Shown piece by piece: positions 59,901-64,000 of a DNA stretch of 64,000 nt. The stretch covers positions 60,097,159 through 60,161,158 of the forward strand of contig CM049313.1 in the NCBI GenBank assembly GCA_026874595.1, read 5' to 3'. The notes under the pieces are model-generated. The model was not told the DNA's origin and searched no databases. It saw only the letters and a program-made list of their open reading frames with translations. Position 1 is the first letter of the stretch. The number at the start of each line of letters is the position of its first letter. The position numbers and the translations under genes are program-made. The stretch is from Sipunculus nudus (lineage: Eukaryota; Annelida; Sipuncula; Golfingiida; Sipunculidae).

Positions 59901-60869
59901 GTAGAAGAGAAGAAGCCAACTCCACCACCATCACTCACCATGGAAACCAGCATGGAGGAGGCACCATCGGAGACAACGCCAGCTGCAGCAGCTGATACAG
60001 AGGACACCCAGCCTCCAGTGTTAGAAGCAGCAACCTCAGACTCACAACCTCCTGAAGCGCCACCTGTGTTAGAGGCAGCTACCCCATCCACGTCTAGTCA
60101 GTCCACTCGTGCCACACGAGCATCTAGAAGAGCGACGTCATCATCCAGTAACGACGGACCCAAACCCTGGATTAAACTGGAGCCAGGCCAGGATAACAGC
60201 AGCAAGATGAAGCTTTTTAAGGAACTTGGTGCACCTGACTCTGATGAAGAGACACCAGTAGAGGCTGGTAAAGAAATCAGTGAGTATAGTTATTTCAGTG
60301 AGGGGCAGGAAAAAGATGAGGGTGGGAAGGAAGCGGAAGATAAATCTGTAGGGGAGAAGGTGGAAGAGGAGGCCCCACCTGGACCAGTCGTCGAGGCAAT
60401 GAACGCCGTTTTGTTTCCCTCAGAAACCTCAGGCATAGACACTGCTGACCTGCCTGCGGGTGATCAGCTGGCACAGGAGGAGGTTGCCATGGAAACCACC
60501 ACCACTGAAGTGTCTGAAGTACAAACGACAGAATCCAGCCAGCACAAAGGCACAGAGACCACACAAGCTCAGGAAACCATCAGCTCAGCTGCAGAGAACA
60601 CTGAAAACACTGTCCTATCACAGGACAGCGGGATACAGGACGCTCCCGCAGAAATGGATGTAGCTGCCATGGAAACAGCTGAAGTTCAAGAAGATGCTGT
60701 GGCTACAGTTGCAATGGAGGAAACCACAGAGACAGCTGCGGCAGAAGGTGAGGGAGAATCCAGTGCTGTTAATACAGACGCTGCAGATAAACAGAAGAGC
60801 CCGGGCAAGCTGACCCCTGACCCCAAACTTATCCTTAGTGGGCTTAAGAAAGTGTTTGCAAAGAAATGA
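35914..60869 (+). CDS. RAG1/Transib-fold domesticated transposase-like protein with lost first catalytic Asp
   Basis: Fifteen exons join in consistent phase to about 1176 residues: 35914-35925, 36454-36729, 39859-40082, 40522-40684, 41180-41433, 42985-43153, 47549-47794, 49500-49605, 55321-55484, 55698-55771, 56205-56508, 56977-57117, 57804-57869, 59202-59358, 59695-60869. Parts: 5-96 unrecognised; 97-170 low complexity; 172-235 coiled coil; 360-448 helical pre-core (LLHILDKYGITGECYHDL); 449-820 DDE core; 821-1176 disordered acidic tail. By analogy to mouse RAG1 (D600, D708, C727, C730, H937, H942, E962) I read Y454, D536, C553, C556, H763, H768, E788. No TIRs flank the gene and the introns are numerous, so it behaves as a host gene. 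Related single-ORF proteins are widespread but uncharacterised in cnidarians, molluscs and fish (memory, unverified). DNA binding or a structural role is inference; cleavage is unlikely with D1 gone. Residue numbers rise by 36 from residue 97 on if the small exons 39376-39451 and 39559-39590 are used. Confidence 0.85.
36454..36729 (+). CDS. RAG1-like gene exon 2: unrecognised N-terminal region
   Basis: Ninety-two codons, acceptor ccttggcag|ACC, strong donor TTG|gtaagt, phase 0 at both ends. The peptide starts TFIGVGSVDARWRESIFISL and ends TRLKDHFMNL; it has alternating hydrophobic segments (VVMTTACSLLVP, VNLHIIAGALALDTL) but no clear membrane helix. I do not recognise a domain. The open reading frame continues upstream of the acceptor, but the splice signal and the phase of the ATG exon favour this boundary. 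Confidence 0.75.
36730..39375 (+). other. RAG1-like intron 2, with a CpG-richer patch
   Basis: 37130-38110 is richer in CpG than its flanks (cagacccgccgacccta, cacggccgagtcggtc, aatcgcgccgaag) and may be an inserted element or alternative promoter; I could not find terminal repeats. The ORF at 37523-37771 is not recognised and has no splice support. The remainder is plain AT-rich intron. Confidence 0.4.
39376..39451 (+). CDS. RAG1-like gene, candidate small exon 2b
   Basis: Open in the needed frame after exon 2 (phase 0 in, phase 1 out), with a good acceptor cttgtcttag|GTT and donor ACACAG|gtaatt. It encodes VVTRMSQDCTSVIILSELNI followed by RNAYT. It joins in phase to the 32-nt candidate exon at 39559, or to an internal acceptor at 39878. 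Not needed for the core frame, so it may be constitutive, alternative or chance. Confidence 0.55.
39559..39590 (+). CDS. RAG1-like gene, candidate 32-nt microexon
   Basis: Acceptor aaaaatcag|GTA (poor pyrimidine tract) and donor TATA|gtgagt. It turns phase 1 from 39451 into phase 0 for 39859 and encodes RQWCWNGVSI after the split glycine codon. The phase fit is exact, but the segment is very short and the evidence is splice-site reading only. Confidence 0.4.
39859..40082 (+). CDS. RAG1-like gene exon 3: charged linker
   Basis: Acceptor gaacacag|GTA (weak pyrimidine tract), donor GAGGG|gtaagtg, phase 0 to 2. The product is hydrophilic and low in complexity: KKIGTEANEKQGANKEKF, then VDETEVIPVIRVQNVRGQG, a Pro/Glu segment and EAETQTDEG. 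It is likely an unstructured linker. Confidence 0.75.
40522..40684 (+). CDS. RAG1-like gene exon 4: coiled coil
   Basis: Acceptor tgctag|G, donor TTCATG|gtaaat. It encodes IPETEKELYKMCAQANRREE followed by LMRRCTIKLQDEISSLKRQL, with heptad-like spacing of Leu/Ile/Met among charged residues. This suggests self-association or a partner helix (inference). Confidence 0.85.
41180..41433 (+). CDS. RAG1-like gene exon 5
   Basis: Acceptor ttgttacag|GAG, donor AATGG|gtgagt, phase 0 to 2. The peptide begins ELFQGGKPQDDTTQQTLTIK, has a basic helix KLKKLKARISEHTWFLKSYG and ends DKFIHDLRKQLDEK. GC content and codon use are clearly higher than in the introns. No named domain recognised. Confidence 0.88.
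41815..43020 (+). repeat. Tandem array made from the acceptor and start of RAG1-like exon 6
   Basis: About twenty units of 52 bp (middle) to 62-64 bp (flanks), each reading tgccattgacag|gaaatgtggtacc followed by atcagcctcctttaaggca or atcagcctcagtgaaggca. The genuine exon 6 boundary is ttcattgacag|gaacatggtaccg followed by tcagcaacagtgaaggc. The array therefore consists of copies of the exon's own 3' splice site and first codons. Confidence 0.88.
42985..43153 (+). CDS. RAG1-like gene exon 6
   Basis: Acceptor cattgacag|G, donor TTTGAG|gtaggt, phase 2 to 0. It encodes NMVPSATVKAWKENEEELKE, then a segment ending EQLNEDQKQQVFE. The acceptor plus the first 35 or so bases of this exon have been amplified into the tandem array that fills the upstream intron (41815-43020). 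Confidence 0.88.
43223..46417 (+). mobile_element. Helentron-like element A, copy 5, with element C inserted
   Basis: Lies in the intron between RAG1-like exons 6 and 7. Same 340-bp-unit subfamily as copy 1. The head is at 43223, and the end has GTCAGCTGAGC (46384-46394), TGACCCATGGGTCA (46399-46412) and CTTGT (46413-46417). Element C splits it at 43918-44917. Confidence 0.8.
43918..44917 (+). mobile_element. Helentron-like element C (TGTCCCCGCC family), nested
   Basis: Head TGTCCCCGCCAC-aaa-GTGGCCGGGGCA hairpin followed by gtccgtcattccgtcc. Body of about four units of 180 bp (tgcctgcagatattggcctg ... gttgacctacttttgac). The 3' end has GGCGGGGGCA (44883-44892), the hairpin GTGTCG-ttc-CGACAC (44896-44910) and CTAGT (44913-44917). 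It inserted into a T-rich site of element A; parent sequence resumes as TTACGAATTG. Confidence 0.8.
46745..47403 (+). mobile_element. Helentron-like element D (TCCCCCAGACA family)
   Basis: Head TCCCCCAGAC-aaa-GTTTGGGGATA; 3' TGTCTGGGGATA (47359-47370), hairpin TGGCAT-ctgtg-ATGCCA (47374-47390) and CTAGT (47399-47403). The body has two related units with cacatt/atgacctt blocks and a G-run near 47325. It sits 145 bases upstream of RAG1-like exon 7. Confidence 0.75.
47549..47794 (+). CDS. RAG1-like gene exon 7: helical domain before the DDE core
   Basis: Eighty-two codons, acceptor attttcag|TTG, donor GTTGAG|gtgagt. The signature LLHILDKYGITGECYHDL, then NLPKSYLIKQA and a Pro/Gly turn, is the segment that precedes the first catalytic strand in the uncharacterised metazoan family this protein belongs to (from memory). 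It is probably a DNA-binding or dimerisation helical bundle (inference). Confidence 0.92.
48045..48910 (+). repeat. 25-bp minisatellite in RAG1-like intron 7
   Basis: About 34 copies of catggtctatcatgtcatca + ccacg, with variants. Because 25 is not a multiple of three and few units contain stops, all three + frames appear open for 100-120 codons (HGLSCHH / WSIMSSPCMV / VYHVITM). These are not genes. Confidence 0.92.
49500..49605 (+). CDS. RAG1-like gene exon 8: first RNase-H strand, D1 replaced by Tyr
   Basis: Acceptor cacttccag|GTT, donor TCAG|gtaatt, phase 0 to 1. The peptide VKVVGYGTPVSRSTHVVLL, then GFTLIDKV, aligns with the RAG1 strand around D600 (CSDGMGD...VRFSFTVM). The aspartate that precedes glycine is Tyr454 here (codon tat at 49515-49517). 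A single G-to-T change would account for it. The rest of the strand and the following hydrophobic strand are intact. Confidence 0.9.
51282..52678 (+). mobile_element. 1.4-kb non-autonomous TIR DNA element
   Basis: Left end CCGTAAAATCTCCACATAAA and right end the inverted TTTAAGTGGAGATTTTACGG, flanked by TA (51280-51281, 52679-52680). AAACCGCA-rich near the left end and CpG-richer than its surroundings inside. The ORFs (74 and 101 residues) show no transposase. Confidence 0.8.
53259..54286 (+). mobile_element. Helentron-like element E (TAGCCCTCAGCC family)
   Basis: Head AGCCCTCAGCC with GTCCGTCCGGCGTCCG tract; body of about three 290-bp units (cttgtgagcgggatatct, ggtggcgccacct, gaagatgggtgaccttgacc). 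The 3' end has GGCTGAGGGCT (54249-54259), hairpin TCAGC-TTCT-GCTGA (54264-54277) and CTAGT (54282-54286). Confidence 0.8.
55321..55484 (+). CDS. RAG1-like gene exon 9: second catalytic Asp (D536)
   Basis: Acceptor gtttcttcag|GA, donor TACAAG|gtaaac, phase 1 to 0. It contains FRTIAGFNGPETYQNITEEF, aligned with the RAG1 LADESDHETLTAIL helix start, a helix EEINNVVKAGKINIAGKD, and ends MFLSGDYK. D536 of SGDYK is aligned with RAG1 D708 (GYDEKLV). Confidence 0.92.
55698..55771 (+). CDS. RAG1-like gene exon 10: CxxC zinc ligands
   Basis: Acceptor tggtttcag|TTC, donor CACAG|gttagt, phase 0 to 2. FLTSVLGLKSSENYCIYCKM contains C553-x-x-C556, 17 residues after D536; in RAG1 the gap from D708 to C727 is 19 and the motif is YICTLC. 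Confidence 0.93.
56205..56508 (+). CDS. RAG1-like gene exon 11: insertion domain
   Basis: Acceptor tttttttag|A, donor TTCCAG|gtgatt, phase 2 to 0. Reads ASKPKDHYTVSARKRTLADA, then PPLLDIEFDHVLIDDFCVLS and QVMDILIDNVINDC. It matches the helical insertion between the second and third acidic residues (RAG1 IDALHCDIGNA region). In relatives I remember the DELHLL-like motif has His where this protein has Cys (DDFC), another possible departure. Confidence 0.92.
56977..57117 (+). CDS. RAG1-like gene exon 12
   Basis: Forty-seven codons, acceptor cttgttacag|ATA, donor TGGAGG|gtaaga, phase 0. It encodes IWKAGDKWQWTTPLAASQKR and LEKLPTSFPKVLRPKTGTK. Basic and tryptophan-rich, continuing the insertion domain. 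Confidence 0.9.
57340..57664 (+). mobile_element. Helentron-like element A, miniature copy 7
   Basis: Only 325 bases but both ends are present: head AAGCTCAGTTGACTGAAAGT, end GCTGAGCG, TGACCCATAGGTCA, CTTGT. It shows that the internal tandem units are dispensable. Lies in the intron before exon 13. Confidence 0.75.
57804..57869 (+). CDS. RAG1-like gene exon 13
   Basis: Twenty-two codons, acceptor ctttttcag|GAA, donor GATAAG|gtaatt, phase 0. Encodes EFKFIMGALSSDKVTGDELY. A short helical segment that bridges into the zinc/E motif exons. Confidence 0.9.
58676..59013 (+). mobile_element. MITE with 33-bp TIRs and TAA flanks (PIF/Harbinger-like)
   Basis: Left GGCCAAAA...AAGGTATGGTTCTCAGGCAC and right the inverted GTGCCTGAGAACCATACCTT...TTTTGGCC. 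Flanks TAA on both sides (58673-58675, 59014-59016). A 3-bp TAA duplication with GGCC ends is typical of PIF/Harbinger MITEs. Located in the intron before exon 14. Confidence 0.75.
59202..59358 (+). CDS. RAG1-like gene exon 14: HxxxxH zinc ligands
   Basis: Acceptor atctctgcag|TCC, donor GGGCATG|gtcagt, phase 0 to 1. Contains VTMYMHMLPYHLPIFKDKYG: H763 and H768 have the same five-residue step as RAG1 H937/H942 (FHKTLAH) and are followed by a similar IF-K-D turn. Ends KPYTGH just before the glutamate coded in the last exon. Confidence 0.93.
59695..60869 (+). CDS. RAG1-like gene terminal exon 15: catalytic Glu and acidic tail
   Basis: Acceptor attttaacag|GA; TGA stop at 60867-60869. It starts VEVSNNAVKMSFFRRGNRNN: E788 lies 20 residues after H768, as E962 does after H942 in RAG1. 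The end of the fold (MIQWENRQWLTEVL) is followed by a probable bipartite nuclear signal (GKRRSLMKRA, PAKRVCVEEKK) and then about 320 residues rich in Ala, Thr, Glu, Ser and Pro without predicted fold. A SUMO-type site IKLE (K946) and a CK2-like acidic run DSDEE are visible. The last residues, KLILSGLKKVFAKK, form a basic amphipathic helix. At 1175 nt it is about four times longer than any other exon. Confidence 0.93.
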
Positions 60870-62059
60870 CCAAGTTAATATTAACAGTTTGTGTATAGTG
60901 TAAATGGGCTACCACTGTATAACAGAGACTGGTATTTCTATAGCACTTGCTAACACCCCTTTAATTATAATGGTTAGGGTGAGTATTATTGCAAAGGTTA
61001 TGCAGGGGAGGAGGGGTTTATTATTGTTCGAGGGGTTGTCTACGGAGCCTGGGCAGCTGTGGATGTGCCTTGTAATGCATATGGTCATCCTCTGTGAGTG
61101 CACACAGTTTATAGCATCCTGCCCTGGGTTTAATTGATTTACCCTTGATCACTCCTTCCCCCGTCTGCCCAGACAGTAAATTATATCATAAAAATGCATT
61201 GATGGTGCATAAATTTGTATTTGAACTTAAAAGGTACAGGTTCAGAATAGAAAAGTATTCATTCATAATTTTTGGTCTGATAATGCTAGTGTCCTTATCA
61301 CATTCCTGGTTTGCCTTGCGCTTTATCTCGCTTTTACAATAGTGATTGCTTTGGCTGGCAGATGGCAGCACCGTGGCACTTCTGATACGTCCACAGTGAT
61401 GTTCCCTCAATTAATGTTGATTTGGCGTGGCCGAAAAATTGACTCATTATCAACTTATCTTTTATCCATACCTCACCATTTTGTGTGTCCAGCTTTAATT
61501 TTACTAACAGCTCACCTTTCGTGATTTATTTTACCTGTCTCCCTGATGCTGATAATAATTATATTCTATTCAGAAACCAGTGATTTTTAATGGTCCAGGA
61601 AAATCTGGATAATCATTGCGAAATCCAAATTTTCAGATCTCATTGTTTTTAATTGACTCTATGGTAATATTCAAGCCACATGCACAAACCTGTAGTTAAA
61701 GCTCACAACGGCTTCTTATGCAAACTGGCCAGATTTTTACGTTCATCAGAAAAAATTGAAAAGCACATTTATGTTAAGCAGACATTTGAAAGTGGATTAG
61801 TGCAGTTCTATTACATTAGCCATCAATTATGGCAGACGCTGCCTGAACTTACTTTTTTTGGCATAGCCTTATTAAATGTGTCATAATTATTGGAGATACA
61901 GTAGCAGCTGTACCATGCTGTCTAGTTTTCTGGTAAATTAATACAGTTGTAGAATGAAAATTACTTCTTCTCAGGAAGGTATCACTAAAGGTGTCTACTA
62001 TATTGCAGATGAAGTAATGCACTGTTGATTTAATAACAATAAAATAAGGGCTCATACTC

Positions 62060-62620
62060 CATCACCCCAGCTGTATCATGATCTTCTGCAGCTGTGTTCA
62101 GTCTGTTATCACCCCTGCAGTTATATTTATGAATTCTTGCAGTTGCAGTCAGTTCACAAGTTTCCATCATTGTAGCTAAATACAGAGCTGCTGCAGTAAT
62201 TTTCCATCAATTGTTATTGCTGCTGTATTCAGAACAACTTTAGCTGAGTTCAGGTAGTTGTCACTGCATTCATTCAGATGTTGACTGTGTTTAGTTCTCA
62301 TTGCAACCTTTACATTAAGTGGTCATTGCAGCTGTGTTCATTCAGTTGTAGGATCTACTGCTCTGGTTATACAAATAATATTGCAGCTGTGTTTGTTCAA
62401 TTGGAGTCATTGTAGCTGTGTGCATTCAGTTGAAGTTGTTGCAGCTGTATCATTCAGCTGGAAGCATTGCAGCTGTTATTCATTCATTTGGTGTAATTGC
62501 AGCTGTATTCATACATTTGTGATTGCAGCTGTGTTCATTTAGTTGTAACTGCAGCTGCATAATGCAGCTGTATTATGAAACTGCTGCTTTGATTCTTGCA
62601 GCTGAGTCTTGGACTTTACT
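62060..62620 (+). repeat. Degenerate repeat rich in CAGCTG, 3' of the RAG1-like gene
   Basis: A loose unit attgcagctgtgttcattca + gttg is repeated with drift about fifteen times, so the E-box core CAGCTG recurs every 25-45 bases. It is probably within the 3' UTR if the polyA site near 62760 is used. Confidence 0.75.
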
Positions 62621-62739
62621 GTAACCTCCACTTCTGTTTGAAGTCTGAATAGGCCAACCAGTATAAGCATGTGTGTCTACTGTGTATAGCTGAAACTTCT
62701 CCCTAATTTCTCTACATCTTACACCACACCCTGCACTCA

Positions 62740-62745
62740 AATAAA
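62740..62745 (+). terminator. Polyadenylation signal AATAAA, candidate for the RAG1-like gene
   Basis: caAATAAAac about 1.9 kb after the stop, followed by a T-rich stretch. An earlier AATAAA at 62038-62043 would give a 1.2-kb 3' UTR excluding the CAGCTG-rich array. Confidence 0.4.
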
Positions 62746-64000
62746 ACATAGTTTATTCTGGATTATTTAAATATACTTGATGTGATGATTCTATTTCTTG
62801 ATTTTAATTATTTCCTTATTAAATTCTTCCCAGTTTAATTTCAGAATGATTCGCTTGTATTGGGGGATCTTGGAGTGGCTTTGGTTTGTCATGTGTTTGT
62901 TGTGATGTGTTGGTGTTGGCAAACCAGTCTGCTCACCTCCATGTGCCTATGTACATATTTTTTTTCACACTCTGTATCCTTGTGTGCAGAGCACTGTACT
63001 GTACTCATCAACACAAACTCTTAGAAATATATACTTTAAATGTAAGATGTGTGTCCTCTGTAAGACTTTAGTCATTGCAAAAGTTCAAAGTTCTGATAAT
63101 CTTTTTTGAAAAGGGATTATAGAACATTTATTGCAATTTTACATTGCAATTATTATACATTTATTTTTTAAAAAATCATAAGTTCTGATAGGATTTTAAT
63201 GGAAATTTGAATTTTCATATTCTTACATAATGTTAAAGTCCCTGTATAAAAAATGCAAACTTAGAACATAATTTTTGGGTACAGCTTAACATTTATTGAT
63301 GGTTATCTGCCTGTGGAGGACACTTGTGTGTTATTGACCAAATGTTTAGCCATTAATCAACATTAAACATCAGACAACGTTATGGTGGAGTTTATGAGGA
63401 GTACAGTGTCCTGGCCTGTCTATTGACTGCTCCTGGCTTGCTGGCTGATATAACACCTGCATGAGTGTCGTGCTTTCTTCATTCTAGGCCCTTGAGAGAA
63501 GACAGAAGAGTTAACAGAGTGCTTAAGTAGCACACCCTCACACACCCCTGTGTAAAGGTCCTGGATGGCTGGGCCACTGTCCACTCTGCTCACTTTCCAA
63601 TCCACTTATAATTGGCTGCATTGGTTTATTTTTAGTTTGACACTAAGATAATATGGCACTGGTAATGTATCCATCATGAAACAAAAGTCAGAAAATTATC
63701 CATGAGTGTGTTGGGCAATAGCAAATTAAATGTATCCAACCACACGACATATCTGTTTATAGTTATTTTTGATAACAGGTACCCTGTAGGTATATGGATA
63801 ACAAAACAACCATTGGCAGAAGGGACAATGCACTTTGTGAGAGGGAATGGGGAAGTACACATTCAGTTTATTCATTGATAAAACCATTGGGAAGAATTAT
63901 AACGTTATGTTGATTTTGACCGAGGGGTCTCTTTAGGAGAAGAAAAAAATGCCTGTAATGTGATAAATCAACAGGTGAACAAATATTTTATTTGCTGAGT

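Larger units (their letters stand above)
60870..64000 (+). other. 3' UTR and downstream flank
   Basis: Besides the CAGCTG-rich array and AATAAA signals I see no gene. ORFs of 60-77 codons on either strand lack splice signals and composition bias. The next gene must lie beyond the window. Confidence 0.6.

Noticed and set aside
59675-60091. 138-codon minus-strand ORF
   Set aside because: Antisense shadow of the low-complexity coding tail of exon 15; the same applies at 41155-41454 and 60295-60564.

Overview
The window is metazoan nuclear DNA, AT-rich and intron-rich. The organism is most likely a bivalve mollusc: the non-coding space is dominated by hairpin-ended elements (heads such as AGCTCAGCTGAC, TGTCCCCGCC and TATCCGCC, followed by GTCCGTCCGT tracts) of the kind that litter clam, scallop and oyster genomes. 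This organism call is inference from repeat families and from animal-type genes; no species is claimed.

Two spliced genes can be read, both on the + strand. (1) Positions 1394-18786 carry the last five visible exons of ATR, the PIKK-family DNA-damage checkpoint kinase: the end of the activation loop, the C-lobe, the PRD linker and a complete FATC tail ending in a stop at 18784-18786. The rest of ATR lies 5' of the window. One intron (4349-15881) holds at least two TIR/Helentron-like insertion layers, including a triple nest. (2) Positions 35914-60869 encode a complete protein of about 1176 residues over 15 exons whose phases all close (two further small exons would add 36 residues). Its middle is a RAG1/Transib-type DDE fold: the second acidic residue, the CxxC and HxxxxH zinc ligands and the final glutamate are present, with the last H-to-E spacing identical to RAG1. 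The first catalytic aspartate is replaced by tyrosine (GYG where DG is expected). The fold has a novel N-terminal region, a coiled coil and a 390-residue acidic disordered tail. It looks like a host-domesticated, catalytically disabled transposase relative, and it is the most interesting object here.

Layout: 1-5832 ATR exons inside an inverted pair of 1.07-kb TIR elements; 5933-14630 nested Helentron-like elements; 15205-15492 a tRNA-type SINE; 18787-32330 intergenic DNA with a 43-bp tandem array, TA microsatellites, a Helentron-like copy and two or three doubtful exon-like ORFs; 32330-33160 a CpG-rich possible promoter; 34705-35036 a MITE; 35868-60869 the RAG1-like gene, whose introns carry an array copied from its own splice acceptor (41815-43020), a 25-bp minisatellite (48045-48910) and more nested elements; 60870-64000 the 3' UTR and flank with a CAGCTG-rich degenerate array.

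All identifications are by eye from translation, splice-site phase and remembered family motifs; no search was run.
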